Part shown: positions 21,198 to 31,047 of the stretch, piece by piece | Layout of the letters: each line of letters begins with the position of its first letter | Position numbering within the stretch: position 1 is the stretch's first letter | The notes under the pieces: generated by a model | What the model was told of the DNA's origin: nothing | The model's database searches: none | Seen by the model: the letters and a program-made list of their open reading frames with translations, nothing else | From: Melastoma dodecandrum | Lineage: Eukaryota; Streptophyta; Magnoliopsida; Myrtales; Melastomataceae | DNA: 64,000 nt | Reading direction: 5' to 3' | Assembly (NCBI GenBank): GCA_029817715.1 | Contig: JARUPY010000606.1 | Span: 4,960,001 to 5,024,000 of the forward strand | Position numbers and translations under genes: made by a program

Positions 21198-23441
21198 TGT
21201 TAGTATGGTTTTGATGATGCCATACAGAAAGTAAGCTTCTACTGTGTAGAAGGGAAACTTCTACTACTCTGTAGAAAGTTAACCTGCAGGGACAGTCTGT
21301 TTTGTACCTTCTGTCACCTAATCATTACCACAAATTATTTAAATTAATCATCTGATTATTTAAATACATTCTTATGGTATTATATGTTAATTAAAATATT
21401 TTAAAATCATTTTGATTATGATTGATATACTCTCTTTAAGGGAAGAGAGTATATCCAACAGTCATTTAATCCTCCACTTGCATCTAAACACGCCCAGTTC
21501 TTTATGAATCATGGCAAAGGACAACCCATCTCAATATGGACGCTCTCCACACGTGTCTGTATCCAGAAGGTCTACCAATTACTTTTGGAAACCGAGATTA
21601 TCTGATTTCCATTTACAAAAACCTGACGGATCTTATATGTCTGAATCTTCTACAAACCCTATCTCATAGGATCGTGAACACAATCATGACCAGATGGCAT
21701 GATTGATCTTTAAGTGATACGGAGCATCTCTCCCAATGGGGGAATGTTTTATTTTGCTGATATTTTGTTTCCATGTTTTGCAGAGACTTCCGTCAGTCAA
21801 TGTACATTCTGTAAATATGTATTTCTATTCTGTATAAGATAGGATCATTTTGTTAGATAGAATAGTGGAGGACTTACGTGTAGAGTGAGTGTATTATAGC
21901 CTGAGAGACTTGTGAGTTTTCGTTCTCTTTGGGGTTGAGCATTCGGTTGCAGAAAGCTGGTGCCCAGGGTACAGGCTAGACCGAACGTGAGTGAGGTCAC
22001 GAAGGATCTGGCTGCATTGTGGCATGGCGGACGTGCATCAGTCTTAGGGAGAAGTCGGGGTGTATACGTGCCAGGGTAGTGAGCAGAAGAAGGGCCACAT
22101 TTGGAGGAATCTGGTGAGGTACTGGTATCGGTTATTTTGTAACTGTTTTGATCGTGTGTGCAGAAAGCAGGTGTCCATGGTGTAAGTTGTGTCGGGCGTG
22201 AGTGAGATCGCGAAGGATCTGGCTGCACTGTGGCGTAGCGGACGTGCTTCAGACTTAGAGAGAAGTCGGGGTGTATACGTGCCATGACAGTGAGCAGAAG
22301 AAGGGCCGTGTCTGGGAGATTCACGGTGAGGCACTGACATTTGTGTTTCTGCAGAAAGGAAGTACCTGCTGCAGGCTTTGGAGAAGCCCCACGGGTGTTG
22401 TCTGTTTCTGGAAGTCTTGGTGAGAAGCCAAGCATTGGAGAAGCCTTGGTGAGGAGCCAAGCAGGTCGTGGAACCGCTGGAGGGAAATCCACCCTTGGAC
22501 AGAGGGGTTATCTGCCTGCGTAGGGACGCTACGTGCTTACGTGGAGCTGCCACGTTCTACAGAAACCCAACCACAAGGATTGTGGAGTTAGTCACTGTCT
22601 TCAATGCAAAACCTCAACCAGAGAGTTTCTAGAGTTAGCTACAGATATCTGTGCACGACCCAAATGGCTACTAATCACAACCCATCGGGTTTCTGTTATT
22701 AGAAAAGCCGAAGGGCTATCTACATCATCTTCTACACTACATAAGTGTCTCACTACCTTCTGCTAGTGCATCCATTATGAAAAGCCGAAAGGCTATCTAC
22801 AATACCCTCCGCATGAGCGTTTTATTTCTTCTGTCATTCTTCTACTCGCTATAAGTGTTCAATAGTGAATTCCATCCTATAAGAGTGAAGAGTGGAGTAG
22901 GCAATTGTCGAACCACTATAAACCTTCCGTGTCTCATTTACTTTCTGCGCAAACGAAAAACCAAATTAACAGACACAACGCGAACGTCTGAGCAGAGACT
23001 CCAAAGGTCCTGCAACGCTACTAAAACCAATCAAGTTCTGGAGTTGTTTTCCAACGATCTAGCTTTCGCATATCATTTCTTGGTAGTGCAAAAACCTACA
23101 AGGTTTGTGACAACCTTCTGGTACTACAAGTATCTTTCAGATCTTGGAGTAGACGTTGCTGATCACACTTAAGGTGGTCGGATTTGTAGAACCTTGATAG
23201 CAGAAGCATCAACATTCTGCTATTGCAGAAACCTTCTAAGGACTGCATAATCATATCTTAGATCAGACTTTGTCTGGTCGTTCTCTCATCAAGTAGTTCA
23301 TTTCAGGGATCTGCTGTGTACAAGGGTTTTGTAACCTACAGAAACCTAACATTCAGCTGCTGGGTTCTATTAGTTGTAAAAAAGGCTAAAAAGGCTATTA
23401 TATTAATTCACCCTCCTCTTAGTGCCATTGTTACACCAACA
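21198..23441 (+). repeat. Solo LTR, Sirevirus-like copia family (2244 bp)
   Basis: It begins TGTTAGTATGGTTTTGATGATG and ends TTACACCAACA, with a perfect 5-bp duplication agaag on both sides (21193-21197 and 23442-23446). No internal region is present, so it is a solo LTR left by recombination between two LTRs. The opening 'TGTT...TTTTGATGATG' and the closing 'ctcttagtg...ccaaca' resemble the LTR ends of the copia element on the minus strand (LTR edges at 39061 and 46732), so the two belong to related families. It contains an internal tandem duplication at 21950-22350. Short frames within it are not genes. Confidence 0.88.
21950..22355. repeat. Tandem duplication inside the solo LTR, ~200-bp unit
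   Basis: Copies starting 'gcagaaagc' at 21950 and 22160, with a third start at 22351, share 'gaaggatctggctgca', 'gcggacgtgc' and 'agaagtcggggtgtatacgt'. The two full copies differ by scattered substitutions and are 210 and 191 bp long. Confidence 0.85.
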
Positions 23442-23446
23442 AGAAG

Positions 23447-25020
23447 CCGTCTAAGATACGATGTGTATGGCTCCTACAAAACAGGAATCATATCATGCAC
23501 ATGATCTAGGGAGACCACGTAACAGCTGAAGGATCGTAACGGTAAGATTTAAGGAACATAAAAGGCAGAAAGAACGACGAGACAAAGACACCGAACACAA
23601 TTCAAACACAGAACTTGGACTTTTTCTCTCTTTTTTCAAACGTCCTGAACCCAGCGTCCTCAAATCACCATCACCTCACTACATCCGACAGTCGATCCAC
23701 CAAGGTAGATTCCACTAAAGGGATCTGCCTTAGCCGTCGTTCGTCCGTCGTAGCTCGTTTGGAGCACCCCGTCGTAATTTTCAAGTCCCCTTTTGTTGTA
23801 TTTCAATTCGCATCATGTCTATAAGTGTTCTCCTGTAATTCAGTACTATTTAATTAATTCAAGCATTGTTTTTCCCTTTCAATTTTCGTTTATTTATTTT
23901 ACGGCGACCACAAATTACTGTAAAATTCGATACGTGGTTTGGCGCGTCAACAGTTATGGGAATAGAAAGGTGAAAGCCAGTGGTGCTAATTGTGCTGTGA
24001 ACGCGCCTCCCCTCTCTCCATTAACATCTGGTCTGGACACGGTCAGTTTTGGCGCAAAATTGTTTAAAATCCCGCTCACGGATCTCAATGGTAGGCCGTG
24101 GCTAATCGCAGCTGAAATGATTTTCTGAGTGAAAACGGGATGCGATTTTCTTAGTCTTCTGTCCACTCCTTTATGAGTAGCTATCTGCCAACGAGTTGTG
24201 ATGTGGTTGTGTTCGCAGTTGATCTTAAATACAGCTCATGGCGAGAAAAGCCAAGAGGATGGGGTGAATCCGAAGACTCGTAGCTCCTGCACTGTAAAGA
24301 CGGACATGGATCGAATGAGCAAAAAAGTTGTGTCATCGAGCGTGTTCTGGATCTGGCTACCATGCGTAGTTATGAATCGCATAAAAACTTAGGCTGGTCC
24401 CTGAGAGTCTCCGAGGACTCACGAACGTATCAAATTCCTAATTCTACCGGTCGTGAATTTGGCCCGGTGGTGGGGGCAGAGCCAGGTAGCTTCTGAATCC
24501 AACCAACGGCCGGCACTTCCCTCCCGACAACCAAACCTTCCCCTCCCTTCCAGCATATTTCATCAAGATCGACATGCTTTAACTAAAGAGATAAAAAGGT
24601 TCCAGTTTCAGTGGAAGTTCGTACGTAGTTGCTCGGTGTCGAGCAGAAGTGTTCACTGGACCAGTGTAGGTGTCGAGAGGGGTGTTAGGTAGGATCGACA
24701 GACACGATCCAACTGCCCAGCGAGACAAGAGGAAACAATTAAGAAGAAGAGCTGTCGGATCCGTAGTACAATCGTATTCCCTTGGGTTGGATTGGGGGGG
24801 TGAAAGGAAAGCAGCTGCCCTAACGCATTCAATCATCTCAAACCAACCTCGTGTTGGTGGGATCGACCACAACTCGCCGTTGTACAAGCTCCCGCCGAAT
24901 CCTCATTCAACCGCCGGAAAAGACAGAGGAAGAAGAAGAAGAAGAAGTACGCATTTCTAAGTTATTCTTTTAATTATAATAGTAATAAATTTTCGGAAGT
25001 GCAGCAAACCTTGTTTCATT
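23447..25020. other. Non-coding DNA upstream of chalcone synthase; possible degraded LTR-element pieces
   Basis: No gene is recognised. The stretch 23590-23960 ends in phrases ('accccgtcgtaattttcaagtcccc', then 'ttggcgcgtcaacagtt') resembling plant gypsy LTR ends and leaders, so it may be an old retrotransposon fragment. From about 24.4 kb onward the sequence is likely promoter of the chalcone synthase gene. Confidence 0.35.
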
Positions 25021-25032
25021 GGAAGCCTTGGG

Positions 25033-25040
25033 TTATAAAT
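25033..25040 (+). promoter_or_regulatory. Probable TATA box of the chalcone synthase gene
   Basis: TTATAAAT lies 131 bp upstream of the chalcone synthase ATG, a usual distance for a plant TATA box plus a ~100-nt leader. The downstream leader (25070-25170) is C-rich and uninterrupted. I did not find unambiguous G-box or MYB sites that I would assign. Confidence 0.55.
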
Positions 25041-25170
25041 TGGCACACATCGCTCCTTCCAACTCGTGCTTACTAACAACCAAACTACGCGGCCCTCCCA
25101 ACATATCTACACCTCCCACCTCCTTCACTCGTCCTCTTGCGGCCGCAGCTCAAAGAGGATACTAACAGGG

Positions 25171-26492
25171 ATGTTGACTGTGGAGGAAGTTCGACGTGCC
25201 CAAAGGGCTGAAGGACCTGCCACCATCCTCGCCATTGGCACTGCCACCCCTCCCAACTGCGTCGACCAGACATCCTACCCTGAATACTACTTCAGGATCA
25301 CCAACAGCGAGCACAAGACCGAGCTCAAGGAGAAGTTTCAGCGCATGTGTAAGCATCACCATCATTCGTTCTCCAACGTCGTCTATGTATTCTTAGTAGT
25401 CGCCACATGTTCATGAGACGTTTATTACATATGATGTTATTTGTGTCCTGTAATCTTAGGTGATGGGCGATTGACTTTCGATTTTTTCGCTCAGGTGACA
25501 AGTTAATGATCAAGAAGAGGTACATGTACCTCACCGAGGAGATCCTCAAGGAGAACCCGAACGTGTGCGCTTATGAGGCCCCTTCACTGGACGTGAGGCA
25601 GGACATGGTGGTGGTTGAGGTCCCCAGGCTGGGGAAGGAGGCGGCCACCAAGGCCATCAAGGAGTGGGGCCAGCCCAAGTCCAAGATCACCCACCTCATC
25701 TTCTGCACCACCAGCGGTGTCGACATGCCCGGCGCTGACTTCCAACTCACCAAGCTCCTCGGCCTCCGTCCCTCCGTCAAGCGCCTCATGATGTATCAGC
25801 AGGGCTGCTTCGCCGGAGGCACGGTCCTCCGCCTCGCCAAGGACCTCGCCGAGAACAACAAGGGGGCTCGTGTCCTCGTCGTCTGCTCCGAGATCACCGC
25901 CATCACCTTCCGTGGCCCCAGCGAGTCCCACCTTGACAGCCTCGTCGGGCAGGCACTGTTCGGTGACGGGGCGGCTGCCATCATCATGGGATCCGATCCC
26001 GTCCCTGGAGTGGAGAGGCCCGTGTTCGAGCTCGTTTCCGCCGCGCAGACCATCCTCCCCAACTCGGAGGGGGCCATCGATGGGCACCTGAGAGAGGTCG
26101 GGCTGACTTTCCACCTCCTCAAGGACGTTCCCAGGCTCATCTCCAAGAACATTGAGAAGAGCCTCGTCGAGGCCTTCACCCCCATCGGCATCTCGGACTG
26201 GAACTCCATCTTCTGGATCGCACACCCGGGTGGTCCAGCCATCCTGGACCAGGTCGAGGAGAAGTTGGGCCTGAAGCCAGAGAAGATGCGGGCCACAAGG
26301 CAGGTCCTGATCGATTACGGCAACATGTCCAGTGCCTCCGTCCTCTTCATCCTGGAAGAGATGAGGAAGAGCTCTGCGCAGAATGGGATGAAGACGACTG
26401 GGGAAGGGCTGGAATGGGGGGTGCTCTTCGGGTTCGGGCCAGGGCTGACCGTCGAGACGGTCGTGCTCCACAGCATCGCCGTGGAAGCTTAG
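25171..26492 (+). CDS. CHS: Chalcone synthase (type III polyketide synthase)
   Basis: Condenses p-coumaroyl-CoA with three malonyl-CoA to naringenin chalcone, the entry step of flavonoid synthesis, in the cytosol. Exons 25171-25348 and 25495-26492 give 391 aa, the family's usual length. The single intron splits the Cys60 codon, the conserved position for plant CHS genes. Catalytic residues fall at their standard numbers: Cys164 (QQGCFAGG), Phe215 (QALFGDG), His303 (WIAHPGG) and Asn336 (YGNMSSA). Residues that separate chalcone from stilbene or pyrone synthases are the CHS type: Thr197, Gly256, Phe265, Ser338. The C-terminal GFGPGLTVE signature is present. Exon 2 is notably GC-rich, mostly at third positions, which creates long antisense frames. 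The gene looks fully functional; the next gene starts only 319 bp downstream on the same strand. Confidence 0.97.
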
Positions 26493-26765
26493 GCTAGAAT
26501 GCCTAAAGTCCATATCGGGGGCTTAGGCTGTCCCTTGCTTTTGCACTCAATATCGGAGGGCGGGGCTTGACAAATGATGGCTTCTGTTGTAATAATAAAT
26601 AATAATCAAACCGGTTGGAGCCCAAAAGGAGGAAGTAGCAAAATAAATATAAAAAGGGTCAGAAAACAGAAATAACTGAATTTCAAACGGTCCAAAAGAT
26701 CTCACTCTCTCTCGCGTACGTTTGATTGCAATAAACGGGTAAATCATCATCGATCTGGTATCTGA

Positions 26766-26820
26766 GTGTGGGGAGAAAGGAAGGAAGGGGAAGGGAAGGG
26801 AAGGGAAGGGATGGGAAGGG
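26766..26820 (+). repeat. Purine-rich GGGAA microsatellite at the VAMP start
   Basis: A run of (A)GGGAAGGG units precedes and overlaps the first codons of the VAMP gene. The start ATG at 26811 sits within it. Length changes here could alter the leader or the first residues. Confidence 0.75.
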
Positions 26821-29168
26821 GGGATCAACAGCCGCAGAATCAATCCCTGATCTACAGCTTTGTCGCTAGGGGGGAAACTGTGCTCGCTGAATACACCGAA
26901 TTCAAGGGCAATTTCACGGCCATCGCTGTTCAATGCCTCCAGAAGCTCCCAGCCTCCTCCAACCGCTTCACCTACAACTGCGACTCCCACACCTTCAATT
27001 ACCTTGTCGAGAACCCCTTCAGTATGTATCCCGTCTCACCGTCCCCCACCAGATTCGATCATTTGAATGGTGTGTATGCCCGGGATTTTTCTTGGAGGGG
27101 GAATGTGTTTTTCGAGTCAGCATTGTTCAGGACGAAATCCTTTCTTTGTTTGGCCCGGTACGGCCGATATCATCCATCCAGTACGCGGAACCAGCCATTG
27201 TCTTCCTGGGTGGTTGATAGGGAAGATCTCATTTTGCTTATTACGCTGTGGGGTGGTCTAGGGAGGTTCACTTTGGCATTATGATGGTGGTTGTGTGTTT
27301 CAGGCTGTTTTCTCGCTTTCGTTGTCTCCAGCGTCTCGTAAGGTAATGAGGTGTTGGGTTGGGAAGGGATGAAAGGAACCGACATTACGTTCAGCCGCTT
27401 AGATGTTTTTGTCACTACTTTGATTGTCTGATATTGGTTCGTCTGTCGAGATCAGTCGGACGTCATTCTCAAGTTTGGAATTGTCTTGCATGTTACTGCT
27501 GTTTAAATCGCTTTAATGCGAAAATTAGAATATTGTCGCCTCTAAAACTAGTCCAGAAACACTGTCAAGTAATCTATTATGACTTCCAGGGGTTTGTTTT
27601 CTCGTGTAAATGTGGAGAGCTGGCATCATCTCTTGCCCTGTCGCCTTAGGCTCGCTCTCGTCACTGGTTCAGCTTGATTCTGTTATAGATGGCTGAGAAC
27701 CGATTCACCTGTCTTCGTGGCCATCTGTGTATCATTGTCTGGGCAGTTATAACAGTGTCATAAACTGGGGCATGCTTGATCAATCATATCAGTGTTCTCT
27801 GCTTGTTTTCTCTGGATGCTTTCCTGTCGTGAGCCAGTCATTTCATTCTGAGTTAGTTCCTTATCTTTCCATTTCAACTGCATGAAAAGAATCGCCATCG
27901 TACTCTTAAAGACGTCATATCTTTTTTTATTTTAATCTGTTTGATCTTTACTAGTGGAGATCGAGAATTGAGCCTAGCGGCGATGCCGCACATAACTCAA
28001 TCACTGCAGGTTTCTACCATCAAATTTGACTCTCTATAGGTTCCTTTTGATGGTAGTGACAGATAGTGATGGGGAAGAAGTCAGCCCCTCTAGCATCTAA
28101 ATATTATTCGGCACAAAGGCGCAATGACACGTGCCAGTCTTTGATTGGCATCGATCATTTCTTAAGAACCAAACAAGTAAAATTGCAGTCGTAGAGTCCT
28201 TTTGTGCCTGTCCCTTTTTTCTCTTATTGACCTTTGCGAGGTAGAACTCGTCCTGAGTTTCATGTCACTCTATGTTTTATCCTTCAGCCTACTGCATCGT
28301 TGCGACTGAGTCTGCTGGCAGACAAATCCCAATTGCCTTTCTGGAAAGAATCAAGGATGATTTTAGCAAGAGGTACGGTGGAGGGAAAGCTGCCGCCGCT
28401 GGTCCGAACAGTCTTACCAGAGAGTTTGGGTAAATAATTACTCGAGTTTTTTAACCGCTGTCAGTGATTGAGCTTCTCACGTTGCTGCAAATATCTTTCC
28501 TTCTAAGTTTAGCCCCAAGTTGAAGCAGCATATGCAATATTGCGTTGAACACCCGGAAGAGATCAGCAAGCTCGCAAAAGTGAAGGCTCAGGTCTCTGAG
28601 GTGAAGGGTGTTATGATGGAAAACATTGAGAAGGTAAAAAAATTTTCACATCTAGAACTTAGGGGAAGTGATAATGACAGGTGCGCGAGTGGTGAGAAAG
28701 CAGCTAAAAGATTTGTTTGATGGATCTGTCTATGTGAAGGTACTCGATAGGGGTGAGAAGATTGAGTTGCTGGTTGATAAGTCAGAGAACCTTCGCTCTC
28801 AGGTTTGTGTTCTCAGCGCCTCGCCCAGTTATGCATAATTAACTGCTGCATGCAAATGCACATCCAGGTTCTTTACTGGCAGGACATACCATATGATGAT
28901 CATCGCGGCATTTGTAGCGTTTCCCAGTTTTCTTTTCCTCTTTTAACATGTTGCGAGCATACATTTTTCAACCTCTGCAGTGTCTTCTTGTAGTCCCTAA
29001 ATCCTCAGTTGCCTCCTCATTCAGGCGCAAGATTTCAGGACACAGGGCACGAAAATAAGAAGGAAGATGTGGATCCAGAACATGAAGATGAAGCTGGTGG
29101 TTTTCGGGATCATCGTCATCTTGATACTGATCGTGATAATGTCAATTTGTCGCGGCTGGTTCTGTTAG
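26811..29168 (+). CDS. VAMP72-family R-SNARE (VAMP721/722 type)
   Basis: A vesicle R-SNARE for secretory and plasma-membrane fusion. Exons 26811-27021, 28288-28429, 28513-28633, 28740-28802, 29025-29168 give 226 aa. The N-terminal longin domain (begins [20 protein letters not shown]) is followed by an R-SNARE coiled coil (about 130-195: [20 protein letters not shown], then [20 protein letters not shown], with the zero-layer Arg in VLDRGE) and a C-terminal anchor ([18 protein letters not shown]), ending in RGWFC. Domain order and length match VAMP72 proteins; the acidic insert of VAMP727 is absent. The start adds about ten residues ([10 protein letters not shown]) before the conserved QSLIYSF compared with usual members; no later in-frame ATG would keep the longin domain whole. 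The first intron is long (1266 bp). The exact paralogue number is uncertain. Confidence 0.95.
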
Positions 29169-29756
29169 ATCTGATGACCCCTCCCACATCCGTTGCTAGC
29201 CTGGCTGAAGCGGAACGTAACCAAGAGAGACACATCAAAAGCGTCCAACAGCCTGTTCGTCTGTCCCGGTGCTGTTTTTCTTTTTTTTCTTTTTGGTTCA
29301 TTGCCCCACCCATAAGGGTCATATTATTTGTCAGGTAAGTCGTTTCCAAGCCGAATGATAAGATGAAACCAAGAGTTAGAACATTATTTATTACGTTCGC
29401 CAGTTTGTTCAGGCCGGTGATCGGGGTCGTATTTGACACGCTAGACTCTCATTATGATCTCTTATCTGGTCATTTTCGAGCCGTGCCTCCCAGGAAAACA
29501 CGATATATCCCATTTATTCATGAATAGGGAACTTTCAAGAGTTAAACACAATGAATCCATCTAGTTTGACGATTTGCAAAGGGTTGAAAGAGTGATCATG
29601 AAGGAAAAGAAGCTCAGCAAAAGGAAGGTTCGTGTCGGGAGGGGCGGCTGTAATAACAGTCAACCAATGCATCGTCCGCCTAAAAAGTCTAGCTGCACGC
29701 ATCATGCCGATAACAATTTGAGTAATCAACAAAAATATTAACCTGGGGGGATGATG
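29169..29756. other. VAMP 3' flank; no gene seen
   Basis: The stretch is probably the VAMP 3' UTR followed by a short spacer. No coding exon or repeat structure stands out before the beta-glucosidase remnant. Confidence 0.4.
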
Positions 29757-30425
29757 GGGATGGTGGTGGCAGCACCGGACTACGAGGCGTACAGTGATAG
29801 ACCGGTGGATGAGATCGCAGCCCGGAGGGTTCTGGTTTTCCAAGCGGCATGGTCTGCTGCATCATTACCGCTCTGCTCTTCAAGCCTAGTCGTATCACAG
29901 CAGGACAAACTAAATTCTTACAGGTTCCTAGACCCCTTATTGTACCGCGGAATACCCACGGGAGATGCAGGAAATTATCAGATCAAGGCTACTAGTGTTC
30001 TCGCCAGAGGAGAAGGAGAAGCTCTCCTGTGAATTGGACATCATCGGGAACAACCACACCGCAGCCTATGCCAATGATCCCTCTCCTCCCTCCTCTCTGC
30101 GATCAGGTAATCCACCCGAATGAGTTATTTCCCCACGTTCCCCATGTTTGAGATGAGCAGCATTTCGCGAGGGGATGGTTTGCAGGAAAAGCGCGGACGA
30201 GGGGTTATCCGATATGGGTGTCGTTGGACAACTTCGAGCGGATAAGTGGGTACACGATGTGTTTCGGGCTGTACTACGTCGTTGACTTCGAGAACTTGGC
30301 AAGAACTCAAAAGCTTTCTGTGCTACTGGTACAGGGCCTTCCTCACAAGGCCGAACGCCACCGCACATTATCCCCGTTCACATGGGGAAGTGCTCACAGA
30401 CCCTTTCCAAGAGAGTCTTCCCAAG
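29757..30425 (+). pseudogene. GH1 beta-glucosidase, broken C-terminal fragment
   Basis: Pieces match the C-terminal half of plant family 1 glycosidases. 29763-29850 reads APDYEAYSDRPVDEIAARRV. After a spliceable intron (about 29849-29930) comes FLDPLLY, then a one-base insertion shifts the frame to EYPREMQEIIRSRL and SPEEKEKL, then ELDIIGNNH with the family's HYT reduced to HT. A further intron-like gap leads to RGYPIWVSLDNFERISGYT and FGLYYV at 30188-30295, then a second frameshift before YWYRAFLTRPNA (about 30318-30355). The segment carrying the nucleophile motif (I/V-TENG) is missing between these blocks, as is the N-terminal half with the acid/base Glu. Two frameshifts plus an internal deletion make it non-functional. 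Confidence 0.85.
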
Positions 30426-30429
30426 TAAT

Positions 30430-31047
30430 TAAATCAAATTACGATGTGTTAGTTCTTAGTAGTTGAGATCCATGAAATGAAAAAGGGTAAAAGACAGAAG
30501 GAGGTGGGGAAACAGCACAAGATTCTCCGACAGCACCCACTCCCACTAAGAAACAACCCTCAATCCCAATTCATGTAATGTAATAAATTTGATAGTAGTA
30601 GTCAGCCCCACCACCCACAAAGGACAAGGTCGATATGAAGACGACAGCATATCTCTCCACTGTTACCAATTTACAGTTCACGAGAGAGCTTCAGACCAAG
30701 AAACACCCGGAAATTAAGTAAACTACTGTATTGCAGAGGTTTCATTTCATGGGTACAAATACAGATGAATTCATCACTACATCAAGATAAACACTTACCC
30801 CTTAAAGAAGATGGATCTTTTCCTTCCTGGTGGCCTTTTTCTGTCATTCATTCTCCCCTCTGTTTATATTACACAGATCATTCATTTCTGAGTCCACCTA
30901 TCTTTGCTTAATCTACAAGTCAAAAAAAGAAAATGGAAAATGGATCGGGGGCGATGGTAATTTCAAATGAACCGCCTCCACTTCTCTGGTCTTTTTTACT
31001 TTTCATTTTCTCTTCCCTAAAAGCTTAGCTAGCTGAGCCAGTTAGGG
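30430..31047. other. Spacer containing the 3' flank of KRP; no gene seen
   Basis: AT-rich non-coding DNA lies between the glucosidase remnant and the KRP stop codon. The right part is presumably the KRP 3' UTR (transcribed leftward). Confidence 0.45.

Noticed and set aside
22044..22553. Minus-strand frames of 169 and 215 codons in the solo LTR
   Set aside because: They come from the internal tandem duplication and repeat each other's sequence; no family match.
25584..26513. A 309-codon minus-strand open frame over chalcone synthase exon 2
   Set aside because: It is the antisense shadow of a GC-rich coding exon with biased third positions; the plus-strand protein is unmistakable.
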